Source of the DNA: Methylobacterium sp.
GTDB lineage: Bacteria > Pseudomonadota > Alphaproteobacteria > Rhizobiales > Beijerinckiaceae
Direction: 5' to 3'
Assembly: GCF_028290105.1 (NCBI RefSeq)
Contig: NZ_JAQGKL010000258.1
Span: forward strand, 1 to 37,352
Length of the DNA stretch: 37,352 nt
Position numbers and translations under genes: made by a program. Shown piece by piece: positions 1 to 9,160 of the stretch (position 1 is its first letter; each line of letters starts with the position of its first letter). The notes below the pieces were generated by a model. That model made no database searches, was not told the origin of the DNA, and worked only from the letters and a program-made list of their open reading frames with translations.

Positions 1-1209
1 GTGCTGCACCGGGAGGCCAACCCCGGCAACGCCCGCCCCCTCGTCCAGCGCCACGGCGACCGCGACCTCTGGCTGAACCCGCCGCCGATCCCGCTCTCCA
101 GCGAGGAGATGGATGCGGTCTACGACCTGCCCTACGCCCGCGCCCCCCATCCCTCCTACGGCGACGCGAAGATCCCCGCCTGGGACATGATCAAGTTCTC
201 GGTCACGATCATGCGCGGCTGCTTTGGCGGCTGCACCTTCTGCTCCATCACCGAGCACGAGGGCCGCGTCATTCAGAACCGCTCGGAGGGCTCGATCCTG
301 CGCGAGATAGAACTGATTCGCGACAAGACGCCGGGTTTCACGGGCGTGATCTCCGACGTCGGCGGGCCCACCGCCAACATGTACCGGATGGCCTGCAAGG
401 ACCCGAAGATCGAGGCGGCGTGCCGGTTGCCGTCCTGCGTCTTCCCGGACATCTGCCCGAACCTCAACACCTCGCACGACGACCTGATCCGGCTCTACCG
501 CAAGGTCCGCGAGGTGAAGGGCGTCAAGAAGGTGATGGTGGCCTCCGGCGTGCGCTACGATCTGGCGGTCCGAAGCCCCGAATACGTCGAGGAACTCGTG
601 ACCCATCACGTCGGCGGCCGTCTCAAGATCGCGCCGGAGCACACCGAGCGCGGCCCCCTCGACCTGATGATGAAGCCGGGCATCGGCACCTACGACCGCT
701 TCAAGGAGATGTTCGACGCCGCCGCCAAGAAGGCCGGCAAGAAATACTACCTGATTCCGTATTTCATCGCGGCGCATCCGGGCACCACCGACGAGGACAT
801 GCTGAACCTCGCCGTCTGGCTGAAGAAGAACGACTATCGCGCCGATCAGGTCCAGACGTTCCTGCCCTCGCCGATGGCGACCGCCACGACCATGTACCAC
901 ACCGAGATCAACCCTCTGCAGGGCGTGCGGCGCGGCGGCAGCGAGCCCGTCGACGCGATCAAGGGGATGCGGCAGCGCCGGCTGCACAAGGCGTTCCTGC
1001 GCTACCACGACCCCGAGAACTGGCCCCTGTTGCGCGAGGCGCTGCGGGCCATGGGCCGCGCGGACCTCATCGGGCCGCGGCCGGACCAGCTCGTTCCGTT
1101 CTCGCAGCCGCCGGGAACGGGCTCGGGTCAGGCGGCAGGCCAGGCGCGACCCATGCGCCATCCGGGCGCGCCGCGTTTCACCACGAAGGGCGTGCCGCTC
1201 AGGAAGTGA
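1..1209 (+). CDS. ygiQ: YgiQ-family radical SAM protein, 5' end missing
   Basis: C-terminal 402 residues of a YgiQ/UPF0313 radical SAM protein; the family is usually well over 600 residues, so the gene starts before the window and the GTG at base 1 is not its real start. The iron-sulfur motif CxxxCxxC is seen as CFGGCTFC (about residues 74-81 of the visible part), followed by the family-typical stretches [30 protein letters not shown] and LKIAPEHTE. The C-terminal 40 residues are Pro/Gly/Arg-rich and probably disordered. Known for the family: a 4Fe-4S cluster cleaves S-adenosylmethionine; the substrate is not firmly established. It converges with the TAXI gene, with 111 bp between them. Confidence 0.93.
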   Translation: MLHREANPGNARPLVQRHGDRDLWLNPPPIPLSSEEMDAVYDLPYARAPHPSYGDAKIPAWDMIKFSVTIMRGCFGGCTFCSITEHEGRVIQNRSEGSILREIELIRDKTPGFTGVISDVGGPTANMYRMACKDPKIEAACRLPSCVFPDICPNLNTSHDDLIRLYRKVREVKGVKKVMVASGVRYDLAVRSPEYVEELVTHHVGGRLKIAPEHTERGPLDLMMKPGIGTYDRFKEMFDAAAKKAGKKYYLIPYFIAAHPGTTDEDMLNLAVWLKKNDYRADQVQTFLPSPMATATTMYHTEINPLQGVRRGGSEPVDAIKGMRQRRLHKAFLRYHDPENWPLLREALRAMGRADLIGPRPDQLVPFSQPPGTGSGQAAGQARPMRHPGAPRFTTKGVPLRK

Positions 1210-1320
1210 CGGTCTCGTGCGCCCGGGGCACCGGATGGTCCACGGGCGGCTTTCGGAGTTCGACGTTCCGCAGCGGATGAACGACCAGCCACCCGGCCCG
1301 GGCGTCCGCGCGAGGCCGGC

Positions 1321-2271
1321 TCAGGGCAGGGTGCCGGTCTCGCGCAGGTAGGCGGCGCTCGCCGGGTGCAGCCAGGCCGGGGGCGCGGCGGTGGGGAGGT
1401 TGCGCGGATGGGCGTCGGCGCCGGAGGGGTAGCGGCGCGCCAGCGCGGCGCTGCCGCGGTCCATCGCCCGGACGAGGCGCGTAATCGCCGCCGCATCGAC
1501 GCCCGCCCGCGCCAGGACGAAGCTCCAGGAGCCTACCGTGTCGATCGGGGCCGTCTGGCCCTTGAACGCCCCGGCCGGGACGGTGAGGCGCCGGAGCGAG
1601 GGGTGCTGCGCCAGGATGCGCGCGACGGCCTCCGGATCGGGCCCGAAGAAGCGGGCGCCCTCCGGCGCGTCGGCGAGGATCCGGAAACCGGGCCAGCCGG
1701 TCCCGGCGCCCCAGAGGGCGGCCGCGCGCCCGTCCAGCACCATCAGGGCGCCGTCGCCGGCCCGGTCGAGGAGGATCGGCGCGATGTCGCGGTCGGGGTC
1801 GATCCCCGACCCCCGCAGGACCGACCGGCCCATGACCGTGAGGCCGGAGGCGTGCGTGCCCAGGACCACCGTCCGGCCGCGCAGGTCCGCGACGCGCCGG
1901 ATCGGGCTGCCGGTGGGCACGACGAACAGCCCCGGCGAGGCGTTGACCGGCGCCACCACCGTCAACCCCGGCCCGGAGGCCGCCTGCGCGTTGAGGGCGT
2001 CGTAGGCGTATTCGCCCTGCACCAAGGCGAGGTCGACGGTGCCGGCCCTGAGGAGCGCGAGGTTCTCCATCGAGCCCTTGCTGGGCACCAGCGCGAGGGT
2101 CAGGCCGGGATCGACCGCGTGGACCGTCTCCGCCAGCGCCTGTCCGAAGGCCGGGAACGAGCCGCCCTGCGTGGCCGTGGCGAGCGCGAGCCGGGTCTCC
2201 GGCTCCGCGCCCCGCGCATGCGCGCTCCAGGCCATGCCCACGGTTCCGAACACGAAGGTGCGCCTCAGCAT
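1321..2271 (-). CDS. TAXI-family TRAP transporter solute-binding protein (orphan)
   Basis: 316 residues with an N-terminal export signal ([21 protein letters not shown]). The mature part starts with the TAXI-type pattern [21 protein letters not shown], then [22 protein letters not shown], which lines the ligand site in this family. TAXI proteins deliver small acids such as glutamate or C4-dicarboxylates to a fused TRAP membrane subunit. No TRAP permease gene is next to it: the downstream neighbour is the convergent ygiQ and the upstream gene is an unrelated membrane protein. It may serve a permease encoded elsewhere or act as a sensor. The family call is strong; the ligand is unknown. Confidence 0.85.
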   Translation of the reverse strand: MLRRTFVFGTVGMAWSAHARGAEPETRLALATATQGGSFPAFGQALAETVHAVDPGLTLALVPSKGSMENLALLRAGTVDLALVQGEYAYDALNAQAASGPGLTVVAPVNASPGLFVVPTGSPIRRVADLRGRTVVLGTHASGLTVMGRSVLRGSGIDPDRDIAPILLDRAGDGALMVLDGRAAALWGAGTGWPGFRILADAPEGARFFGPDPEAVARILAQHPSLRRLTVPAGAFKGQTAPIDTVGSWSFVLARAGVDAAAITRLVRAMDRGSAALARRYPSGADAHPRNLPTAAPPAWLHPASAAYLRETGTLP

Positions 2272-2328
2272 GGATCAGGCTCCGTCGGCATGGGGGTGGC
2301 TGGCCTGATCGGGCGCGTGTCCGGCGCG

Positions 2329-3309
2329 TCAGGCGGCGCCGCGCGCGTCGTTCTCCCCGCCGGCCTCGACGAAGGCCTTGAGTTCGTCCAGCGAGGCGAA
2401 GGTGTAGCGCCCGCGCGGGGTGTCGGCCTCGATCACGCCGGTGGAATACATCACGTAGGTGTTGCCGCCCGATGCGTAGGTGCCGACCACCTGCGGCTCG
2501 GGCTCGACGGGGGCCACCGGCGGCACGGGCTCGGGGGGAAGCTCCGTGAACTCCGCCGTCTCGATCAGGGCGGGCCGCAGGGCCATCGGCTCGGGTTCGG
2601 GCTCGGATTTCGGCTCCGGCAGGGGCTCGGCCTCCGCGATCACGACGGCGGGCTCGGGCGGAGCCTCGGCGGCGTGGGGCGTCTCTGCCTGCGGCGCATC
2701 CGGAAGGTGATGCGCCTGCGGCTCGTGGGCCGCGAACAGCATCTCCTCCTCGCTGGGCGGTGCGGCATCGGCCACGAAGACCGGTGCCGATGGGGCGGGC
2801 TGCGGCGCGGGCGCCTCGCTCTCCGGCAGGAGGTTCGGCAGCAGCGGCTCGGCGGCGCTGGCCTCCGGGGCCGGGGGCGCGGGATCGAAGAAGGACGGCT
2901 CCCGGCCGGCGCGCGTCGCGCCGCCAAGGGCTCCACCCGCAAGGGCTCCACTGGCAAGTCCCGCACCGGCAAGGGCTCCACCGGCAAGTCCCGCGCCCGC
3001 GACCCCGCCGAGGCTGGCGGCGGTGGCGGCGAGGTTCGGGCGCTGGCGCAGGGACGCCTCCGGTTCGAGGCCGGCGGCGTCGGTCTCGGTCCGGGTGTCG
3101 CGCGCGGCGAGGAGGCTCCGCTCCAGGCCACGCAGGCGGCGCGCGACGACCGCGAGGCCGAGCACCACCGCCCCGGCCGAGGCCGTGGTCGCGCCCGCGA
3201 TGGTCATGGCCAGGCCGCTCTCCAGCCGCACGAAGGGAAAACCCTGGATGACCGACACGATGCCACCGACGATCATGACGGCGGCCAGCGCGAACAGCGC
3301 GATGCTCAT
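2329..3309 (-). CDS. Membrane protein with Pro/Glu-rich tail and conserved C-terminal motif, unknown function
   Basis: About 326 residues from the ATG at 3309; a GTG at 3333 would add eight residues (MRAFVEKS) and cannot be excluded. Two hydrophobic segments near the N-terminus (about residues 3-22 and 35-57) are followed by a charged stretch, an Ala/Gly/Leu segment made of pentapeptide repeats (AGAGL, AGGAL, ASGAL), and about 150 residues rich in Pro, Glu and Ala. The end is a compact domain containing VVGTYASGGNTYVMYSTGV and TPRGRYTFASLDELKAFV, probably the functional part, which could bind a ligand or pack onto a partner. I recognise no named family. The pentapeptides come from a 15-bp DNA repeat listed separately. 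Confidence 0.75.
   Translation of the reverse strand: MSIALFALAAVMIVGGIVSVIQGFPFVRLESGLAMTIAGATTASAGAVVLGLAVVARRLRGLERSLLAARDTRTETDAAGLEPEASLRQRPNLAATAASLGGVAGAGLAGGALAGAGLASGALAGGALGGATRAGREPSFFDPAPPAPEASAAEPLLPNLLPESEAPAPQPAPSAPVFVADAAPPSEEEMLFAAHEPQAHHLPDAPQAETPHAAEAPPEPAVVIAEAEPLPEPKSEPEPEPMALRPALIETAEFTELPPEPVPPVAPVEPEPQVVGTYASGGNTYVMYSTGVIEADTPRGRYTFASLDELKAFVEAGGENDARGAA
2926..3000. repeat. Tandem array, five units of exactly 15 bp
   Basis: On the plus strand five 15-bp units start with AAG: AAGGGCTCCACCCGC, AAGGGCTCCACTGGC, AAGTCCCGCACCGGC, AAGGGCTCCACCGGC, AAGTCCCGCGCCCGC. They lie in frame within the minus-strand gene 2329-3309 and give its Ala/Gly/Leu pentapeptides. The unit length and AAG start recur in other arrays of this window. 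Confidence 0.9.
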
Positions 3310-3407
3310 GGACTTCTCGACAAACGCCCGCACCTTGAAAGTGCGGCGCGCACACTAAAGGCCTGACGGGCATTTGCAAAATCGACGGCCGGGCCCCGCC
3401 CCGGCGC

Positions 3408-3456
3408 AGGCATCGCCTACTCCCAGGCATCGACTTCGGCGGGGCATCGACTTAGG
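3408..3456. repeat. Short tandem repeat (17-18 bp, three copies) in the sod leader
   Basis: The core GGCATCGACTT (first copy GGCATCGCCTA) occurs three times with a 17-18 bp period, in the gap between the divergent membrane-protein gene and sodB. It ends about 84 bp before the sodB start and could sit in its promoter or leader region. Confidence 0.6.
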
Positions 3457-3539
3457 TAACGGCGCGTTGGTTGCGAAGGCGGCGGCGCCCTCGGCGCCGT
3501 GCCGCCGCGCCCGATGTCTCACGAGCCGGAGAGTTGCCC

Positions 3540-4139
3540 ATGACCTTCACCCTGCCCGAACTGCCCTACGCCTACGACGCGCTCGGCCCCTACATGTCGA
3601 AGGAAACCCTCGAGTTTCACCACGACAAGCACCACAAGGCCTATGTCGACACGGGCAACAAGCTGCTCGAGGGCACGGGTCTCGAGGGCAAGAGCGTCGA
3701 GGAGGTCCTGACCTCGGCCTACGGCAACAACCAGCCGCTCTTCAACAATGCCGGCCAGCACTACAACCACATCCATTTCTGGCAGTGGATGAAGCCCAAC
3801 GGCGGCGGCGCCGCCCCGGCCGCGATCGCCAAGAAGATCGACGAGGACCTCGGCGGCTACGAGAAGTTCAAGGCCGACTTCATCCAGGCCGGCATCGGCC
3901 AGTTCGGCTCCGGCTGGGCCTGGCTCGCGGTCAAGGACGGCAAGCTCGCGATCATGAAGACCCCCAACGGCGAGAACCCGCTGGTGCACGGCGCCAAGCC
4001 GATCCTCGGCGTCGACGTCTGGGAGCACTCCTACTACATCGACTACCGCAACCGCCGCCCCGACTACCTCAAGGCCTTCATCGAGAACCTGGTGAACTGG
4101 GAGCACGTCGAGGCGCTGTACGGCGAGGCGACCAAGTAA
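3540..4139 (+). CDS. sodB: Superoxide dismutase, Fe/Mn family, iron-type signature
   Basis: 199 residues, normal length. The ATG at 3540 is preceded by a GGAGAG ribosome binding site; reading upstream to 3471 adds only an Arg/Ala-rich tail unlike the family. It converts superoxide to O2 and H2O2 in the cytoplasm (no signal peptide). Expected metal ligands are visible: His27 (LEFHHDKHH), His77 (HYNHIHFW), and Asp and His in DVWEHSYYIDY. The Gln in FNNAGQH is at the place where Fe enzymes carry their second-sphere Gln, and the Mn-type Gln further on is absent, so iron (or cambialistic) use is inferred. Transcribed alone, with a perfect hairpin repeat shortly downstream. Confidence 0.96.
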   Translation: MTFTLPELPYAYDALGPYMSKETLEFHHDKHHKAYVDTGNKLLEGTGLEGKSVEEVLTSAYGNNQPLFNNAGQHYNHIHFWQWMKPNGGGAAPAAIAKKIDEDLGGYEKFKADFIQAGIGQFGSGWAWLAVKDGKLAIMKTPNGENPLVHGAKPILGVDVWEHSYYIDYRNRRPDYLKAFIENLVNWEHVEALYGEATK

Positions 4140-4161
4140 GGTCGTTCTTTTTAGCGACGCG

Positions 4162-4182
4162 ACCCTCCCCCGTGGGGAGGGT
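4162..4182. repeat. Perfect 9-bp palindrome, dispersed hairpin repeat
   Basis: ACCCTCCCC-CGT-GGGGAGGGT: a perfect 9-bp stem with a 3-nt loop, 23 bp after the sod stop codon. No T-run follows on either strand, so it is not a classical terminator, although it could block exonucleases. A similar element lies at 27423-27445. Confidence 0.75.
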
Positions 4183-4412
4183 ATCGCATGTGACGCCTCG
4201 GGCTACGGTCAGCCCCTGGCACCACGTCGTCCCGGGCTCCGCCGAGCAGCCCCGGAACGACGGTGTGCGGCCCGATGGAATGACCCTGCCGGGGAGGCGC
4301 GCGCTCCGCCGAACGCGCGTGACGCCGTCCCCCCGCGTTTGCGCGCCGGCCCCCGGCATGGTCTAGGGCTCAGCCCATCGTTCCCGCGCCCCGCGCCCCG
4401 GCAGCCCACTCC

Positions 4413-5948
4413 ATGATCCGCAGCATCCTCTCCGTCGGCGGCTGGACGCTGGTCTCGCGCGTCACCGGGTTCGCCCGCGACGTGGTGATGGCCGCGATCC
4501 TCGGGGCCGGGCCGATGGCCGATGCCTTCGTGGTGGCGTTTCGCCTGCCGAACCACTTCCGGGCGATCTTCGGCGAGGGCGCCTTCAACACGGCCTTCGT
4601 GCCGAGCTATGCCGGCCTCTCGGAGACGGAACAGGCGCAAGCGGGCGCGGCGCGGCGCTTCGCCGACCGCATCTTCACCCTGATGCTGCTGGTGCAGATC
4701 GCCTTCCTGGCGCTCGCCATGCCGGCGATGCCGTACGTGGTGCGCGCCCTGGCGCCGGGCTTCTCGGAGGATCCGGAGCGCTTCGCGCTCGCCGTCTCGC
4801 TCACCCGGATCACCTTCCCGTACCTCCTGTTCATGACGCTGGTGACGCTGTTCTCCGGCCTGCTGAACGCGCATCGGCGCTTCGCGGTGGCGGCCGGCGC
4901 GCCCGTGCTCCTCAACCTGTCGATGCTGGCCGCCATGGCGCTGGCGGGGCTCTTCCCGAACGCCGCCTATGCCGCCGCCTGGGGCGTGACGGTCTCGGGC
5001 GTCCTGCAATTCGCGCTCGTGTGGTGGGATTGCCGGCGCGCCGGCATCGCCCCGGCGCTGACCGCGCCGACCTTGCGCGATCCGGCCATGCGGCGCTTCT
5101 TCAGGGTGCTGGGTCCGGCGGTGATCGGCTCCGCGGGCTTCCAGATCGCGTCGTTCGCCGACACCATCATCGCGAGCTTCCTGCCCACCGGCGCGGTCTC
5201 GGCCCTGTACTACGCCGACCGGCTCTACCAGCTGCCCTTCGGGGTCATCGCCATCGCGGCCGGCACGGTGCTCCTGCCCGAGATGAGCCGGCGCATCGCC
5301 GGGGGGGATGTGGCCGGGGCGCACGCGGCCCAGAACCGGGCGGCGGGGTTCTCGCTCGCCCTCTCGGCGCCCTTCACGGTGGCCTTCCTCACCCTGCCGG
5401 GCCTGATCATGGCGGCCCTGTTCCAGCGCGGCGCCTTCGGGGCGGAGGACGCCGCCCGCGCGGCCTCCGTGCTCGCCGCCTACGGGCTGGCGCTGCCCGC
5501 CGTGGTGCTCCTGCGCAGCGCGCTCGCCAGCTTCTACGCCCGCCAGGACACGATGACCCCGCTCATCGCCTCGCTCACGGCCATCGCGATCAATGTCGGC
5601 CTGAAGGTGGTGCTGACCGGCCCCTACGGCGTCACGGGCCTGGCGCTCGCCACCGCCATCGGCCAGTGGATCAACCTCGCCATCCTGGTGGCGCTCGCCT
5701 GGCGGCGCGGCTGGATGGCGCCTGGCCGGACCCTCGCCGTCACCGCCCTCGGGGTGGTGGTGGCCTGCCTGGCGCTCGCCGCCACCGCCCGCTACGGCCT
5801 GCCGCTCGCCGACGCCCTGGTGCCGGCCCTGCCGCGCGGGCGCGAGATCGCGGTGCTCTGCGCGCTCGGGCTCGCCGGAACGCTCGTCTACGCCGTGCTG
5901 TTGCTCGGAACGCTGCGCGTGTTCGGCATCCGCCTGCGGCGCGCCTGA
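4413..5948 (+). CDS. murJ: Lipid II flippase MurJ (MviN)
   Basis: 511 residues, the usual length for MurJ, with about 14 hydrophobic segments over the whole protein. The N-terminus carries the family hallmark: RSILSVGGWTLVSRVTGFAR, then FVVAFRLPNHFRAIFGEGAF. MurJ belongs to the MOP exporter superfamily and moves the peptidoglycan precursor lipid II across the inner membrane. In many Rhizobiales it is followed by trpS; here a haloacid dehalogenase gene follows after 10 bp, its ribosome binding site overlapping the murJ stop. Only a weak ribosome binding site precedes the ATG; the start is set by homology. The 273-bp gap upstream holds the palindrome at 4162. Confidence 0.96.
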   Translation: MIRSILSVGGWTLVSRVTGFARDVVMAAILGAGPMADAFVVAFRLPNHFRAIFGEGAFNTAFVPSYAGLSETEQAQAGAARRFADRIFTLMLLVQIAFLALAMPAMPYVVRALAPGFSEDPERFALAVSLTRITFPYLLFMTLVTLFSGLLNAHRRFAVAAGAPVLLNLSMLAAMALAGLFPNAAYAAAWGVTVSGVLQFALVWWDCRRAGIAPALTAPTLRDPAMRRFFRVLGPAVIGSAGFQIASFADTIIASFLPTGAVSALYYADRLYQLPFGVIAIAAGTVLLPEMSRRIAGGDVAGAHAAQNRAAGFSLALSAPFTVAFLTLPGLIMAALFQRGAFGAEDAARAASVLAAYGLALPAVVLLRSALASFYARQDTMTPLIASLTAIAINVGLKVVLTGPYGVTGLALATAIGQWINLAILVALAWRRGWMAPGRTLAVTALGVVVACLALAATARYGLPLADALVPALPRGREIAVLCALGLAGTLVYAVLLLGTLRVFGIRLRRA

Positions 5949-5958
5949 GGAGGCGGCC

Positions 5959-6621
5959 ATGCCCGAGTCCCACCGCCACGTCGCCATCTTCGACGCCTAC
6001 GGCACCTTGTTCGACGTCCACGCGGCGGTGGCGCGCCACGCCGACGCGGTCGGGCCGGATGCCGCCGCCCTGTCGGAGACCTGGCGCGCCAAGCAGCTCG
6101 AATATTCCTGGGTGCTCGGCCTGATGGGGCGCCACGCGCCGTTCTGGGACCTGACCGAGCAGGCGCTGGACCATGCCCTCTCCCGATACCCGGAGGTCGA
6201 CCGGGCCCTGCGCGCGCCGCTCCTCGATGCCTACCGCGACCTCGCGGCCTATCCGGAGGTGCCCGGCACCCTCCGGGCGCTGCGCGCGGCGGGCTGGCGC
6301 ACCGCCATCCTCTCCAACGGCGATTCCGGGATGCTGGAGCGGGCCGTCGCCTCCGCCGGCTTGGGCGAGCACCTCGACGCCGTGCTCTCGGTGGAGGCCG
6401 CCCGGACCTTCAAGACGGACCCGGCGGCCTACCGCCTCGCCACCGCGCATTTCGCGGTCGCGCCGGAGGCCGTGCTGTTCGCCTCCTCGAACCGCTGGGA
6501 CGTGGCCGGGGCCGCCGCCTTCGGGTTCCGGCCCGTCTGGGTCAACCGCAAGGGGCTGCCCGACGAGTATCCGGATTTTCCCCCCGAGCGGGTCGTGCGG
6601 AGCCTCGACGCCCTGCTCTGA
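5959..6621 (+). CDS. Haloacid dehalogenase, type II (L-2-haloacid dehalogenase-like)
   Basis: 220 residues, full length for the (S)-2-haloacid dehalogenase subfamily of the HAD superfamily. The nucleophile is Asp12 in AIFDAYGTLFDV; motif II is ILSNGDSGM; a Lys follows in TFKTDPAAY; and the subfamily-specific end SSNRWDVAGAAAFGFRPVWV is clear. These enzymes hydrolyse short 2-halo acids to hydroxy acids through an ester on the Asp; many relatives have unproved substrates. A strong AGGAGG site lies over the murJ stop, so the two genes are probably cotranscribed. The next gene is convergent, 9 bp away. Confidence 0.92.
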   Translation: MPESHRHVAIFDAYGTLFDVHAAVARHADAVGPDAAALSETWRAKQLEYSWVLGLMGRHAPFWDLTEQALDHALSRYPEVDRALRAPLLDAYRDLAAYPEVPGTLRALRAAGWRTAILSNGDSGMLERAVASAGLGEHLDAVLSVEAARTFKTDPAAYRLATAHFAVAPEAVLFASSNRWDVAGAAAFGFRPVWVNRKGLPDEYPDFPPERVVRSLDALL

Positions 6622-6630
6622 GGGGCGGCG

Positions 6631-8319
6631 CTACGCCGCCCGGATGGTGGCGAGGAAGTGGGCGACCTGCGCGCCGAGCTGCTCGGATTGCGCCGAGAGG
6701 TCCGAGGCCGAGGCCAGGACCTGGGCCGCCGCCGCCCCCGTCTCCTCGGCGGCGCTGGCGACGCCCGAGACGTTCCGGGTGACGTCGCCGGTGCCGATCG
6801 AGGCCTGGGCGACGTTGCGCACGATCTCCTGCGTCGCCGCGCCCTGCTCCTCGACGGCCGCCGCGATGGAGGAGGCGACGTCGCTGATCTCGCGGATGCG
6901 CCCGGTGATGCCGCCGATGGCCGAGACGGCCTGGCCGGTGGAGGCCTGGATGCGGGCGATCTGGCCGGTGATCTCGTCGGTGGCCCGCGCCGTCTGGTTG
7001 GCGAGTTCCTTCACCTCCGCCGCGACCACGGCAAAGCCCCGTCCGGCCTCGCCGGCGCGGGCCGCCTCGATGGTGGCGTTGAGGGCCAGCAGGTTGGTCT
7101 GGCCCGCGATGGTCGAGATCATCGCCACCACGTCGCCGATGCGCTGGGCCGCCTCGCTCAGGTCGCGCACGAAGGTCGCGGTCTGCCCGGCCTCCGTCAC
7201 CGCCTCGCGCGAGAGGCTGGCCGAACCCTGGACCTGGCGCCCGATCTCGTCGACCGAGGAGCCGAGTTCCTCCGCCGCCGCCGCCACCGTGGTGACGTTG
7301 GCCGAGGCCTGGTCGGCGGCCGCCGCCACGGTGGCCGAGCGCTGCGCCGTCTCGCTGGCATTGGTCGACATGCTGCCGGCGGTGGCCTGCAACCGCGCGG
7401 CCGCCGTGCCGACCTGGGCGACGACACCGCCCACCGCCGCCTCGAACCGGTCCGCGAGGCCGTGCATGGTCGCCCGGCGCTGCACCTCGGCATCGGCCCG
7501 GGCCGCCGCCGTCTCGGCCTCCAGGGCCCGGGTGCGCAGGATGTTGTCCTTGAAGACCTGGACGGCGCCCGCCATGGCGCCGATCTCGTCGCCGCGCCCG
7601 GCGCCCGGGATCGGTGTCCCGGTGTCCCCGTCCGCCAGGCGCTTCATCGAGTCGGTCATGTGGCGCAGGGGCCGGCTGACGCCGAGGGCGAGGGCGATGG
7701 CGGCGCCGGCCGCGATCAGCAGGGCGAACCCGACGAGGATCGCGGTGGTGAGGAGGGCCGTGTCGTAGGTGCCTTGCGCGTGCGCGCCGCTCTCGCTGGC
7801 GCTGCGCTCCTCCAGTTCGACGAGCTTCTGCAGGGCGCCGAGCACGGCGTTGATGCGCACCGACATCTCGGTGTTGTAGCTGCGCTGCGCACCCGCGAGG
7901 TCCCCCGCCTGCGCCTGGGCGAGGATGCCCGCCTGCAGCGCCCCGTAGGCCACCCATTCCGCCTCGAAGGTCCTGTACAGGGCCTGGGACTCCGGGTTGG
8001 CGGGCAGCCTGGCATAGGCCGCCTGGACGCCGCGCATCTCGGCTTCGCGCTTGGCGAGCATGCCCGAGACGTCGGTGCGGACGGCCGGGGTGTCGGCGGT
8101 GATCAGCCGGCCGCCATTGACCCGCTGGCGCAAGACGAGGACCTGGAGCTTGCCCAGGAGCTGCACGTTCGGCAGCCGCTCGTCGCGCATCTCGCGCGCG
8201 ACCGCGTTGACCGCCCGCAACTGCATCAGGGCCGAGCCCCCAATTCCCGCCACGAGGAGGGCGACGAGGCCGAAGCTGAGGAACAGCTTCGTCCGGATGG
8301 ACAGCGCGCCGAGGGACAT
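6631..8319 (-). CDS. Methyl-accepting chemotaxis protein, 4-helix-bundle sensor type
   Basis: 562 residues. TM1 (about 10-32) is followed by a helical periplasmic domain of about 155 residues typical of 4HB_MCP sensors ([29 protein letters not shown]), TM2 (about 188-212), a HAMP domain ([20 protein letters not shown]) and a long coiled-coil signalling domain. The hairpin tip that contacts CheW/CheA is seen as [20 protein letters not shown], then [17 protein letters not shown]. There is no C-terminal NWETF-type pentapeptide for CheR/CheB tethering. The ligand is unknown. No other chemotaxis gene is in the window. It converges with the dehalogenase gene. Confidence 0.95.
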   Translation of the reverse strand: MSLGALSIRTKLFLSFGLVALLVAGIGGSALMQLRAVNAVAREMRDERLPNVQLLGKLQVLVLRQRVNGGRLITADTPAVRTDVSGMLAKREAEMRGVQAAYARLPANPESQALYRTFEAEWVAYGALQAGILAQAQAGDLAGAQRSYNTEMSVRINAVLGALQKLVELEERSASESGAHAQGTYDTALLTTAILVGFALLIAAGAAIALALGVSRPLRHMTDSMKRLADGDTGTPIPGAGRGDEIGAMAGAVQVFKDNILRTRALEAETAAARADAEVQRRATMHGLADRFEAAVGGVVAQVGTAAARLQATAGSMSTNASETAQRSATVAAAADQASANVTTVAAAAEELGSSVDEIGRQVQGSASLSREAVTEAGQTATFVRDLSEAAQRIGDVVAMISTIAGQTNLLALNATIEAARAGEAGRGFAVVAAEVKELANQTARATDEITGQIARIQASTGQAVSAIGGITGRIREISDVASSIAAAVEEQGAATQEIVRNVAQASIGTGDVTRNVSGVASAAEETGAAAAQVLASASDLSAQSEQLGAQVAHFLATIRAA

Positions 8320-8448
8320 GGGGTCAGGAGCCTGGTCAAGAAATCAGGCCCCTATTCTGATCGAGGGTGGTTAAGGTTTTGCCGGTCCCGCGCCCGACCG
8401 TGCCGCGTATTCGGCCTCTCCCGGCCGGCTCGACGACAGGTTGCGCGC

Positions 8449-8928
8449 TCAGGGAGCGATACTCCATTTCGACGTGTGGAGGACCAGGGTCATGCCACGT
8501 CCGTCGGGACCTTTGATGGACTGGCTCGTGTAATCGGCCGTCCCCGAGAAGCCCGTGTACTTGCCGGTTCCGCCCACGAAGACATGCGTGCCCTTGGGGC
8601 CCTTGGCCTCGTAGGTCGAGAAGATCTGGTCGCCGTCGGCATCGCTGTCGATGCAGGAGCCGCGATTGAGCGCGTCGCTGCCCACGACCTCGCGCATCCC
8701 GAGGCAGCGGGTGCCCATGTTGTTGAAGACCGTCCCGCCCGACTCGTTCCGGGTGATGCCGGAACTGTCGTAGGTCGTGACCGTGCGCTCACCGAGCTTC
8801 ATGGTGACGAAGGCCGAGGTGACGTAGGTGGTGGAATAGCTGTCGCTGCCGCTGCGCGGCAGCTCGGCGGCATGAGACAGGGGCGCGGCCAGCACGGCCG
8901 CGCAGAGAACAGCCCAACGTCCTGACAT
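8449..8928 (-). CDS. Small exported protein, unknown function
   Basis: 159 residues with a clean signal peptide (MSGRWAVLCAAVLAAPLSHA, cut before AELP). The mature part is polar and beta-rich with two Cys (TRCLGM and RGSCIDSD) that could form a disulfide, an acidic SDADGDQ stretch, and VGGTGKYTGFSGTADY. The last pattern resembles the G-T-G-K-F/Y-x-G-x-x-G strand of small beta-barrel folds such as allene-oxide-cyclase-like proteins, but I cannot assign a family. Transcribed towards the chemotaxis gene with a 129-bp gap. The AT-rich leader contains a perfect 17-nt palindrome (8970-8986). Confidence 0.75.
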   Translation of the reverse strand: MSGRWAVLCAAVLAAPLSHAAELPRSGSDSYSTTYVTSAFVTMKLGERTVTTYDSSGITRNESGGTVFNNMGTRCLGMREVVGSDALNRGSCIDSDADGDQIFSTYEAKGPKGTHVFVGGTGKYTGFSGTADYTSQSIKGPDGRGMTLVLHTSKWSIAP

Positions 8929-8969
8929 GATGGATCAAGCCTCCGTCTGAGAACAGGCGCAGAGACACC

Positions 8970-8986
8970 GACATCGATTCGATGTC
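8970..8986. promoter_or_regulatory. Perfect 17-nt palindrome, possible operator
   Basis: GACATCGA-T-TCGATGTC lies 42-58 bp upstream of the start of the exported-protein gene at 8928, in an unusually AT-rich leader. A candidate minus-strand promoter (TTGTCA, 17 bp, CATCAT) lies just upstream, so the palindrome would sit around the transcription start. The operator role is inference. Confidence 0.4.
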
Positions 8987-9048
8987 ATTTGATGATGGCG
9001 CGGACGGAAAACCCTGACAACTGAAAAAAAGAATACGTTTACTGATAA

Positions 9049-9066
9049 TCAGGCTTATTGGCCTGA
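9049..9066 (-). terminator. Hairpin after tlpA, weak terminator candidate
   Basis: TCAGGC-TTATTG-GCCTGA forms a 6-bp stem about 95 bp beyond the tlpA stop. On the minus strand a run of seven T follows only after about 20 nt, so a classical intrinsic terminator is doubtful. Confidence 0.3.
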
Positions 9067-9160
9067 CGAGGACTTTTCCGGACACCCTCCAGGGGAGCCA
9101 TGTCCTAATCCTGGCTGTGGCACGTCCCGTCGTTGCAACCGTGGCGGGTTCCGGTCTCGC

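Noticed and set aside
4162..4182. Intrinsic terminator of sodB
   Set aside because: The stem is perfect but no T-run follows on either strand. Kept only as a hairpin repeat.
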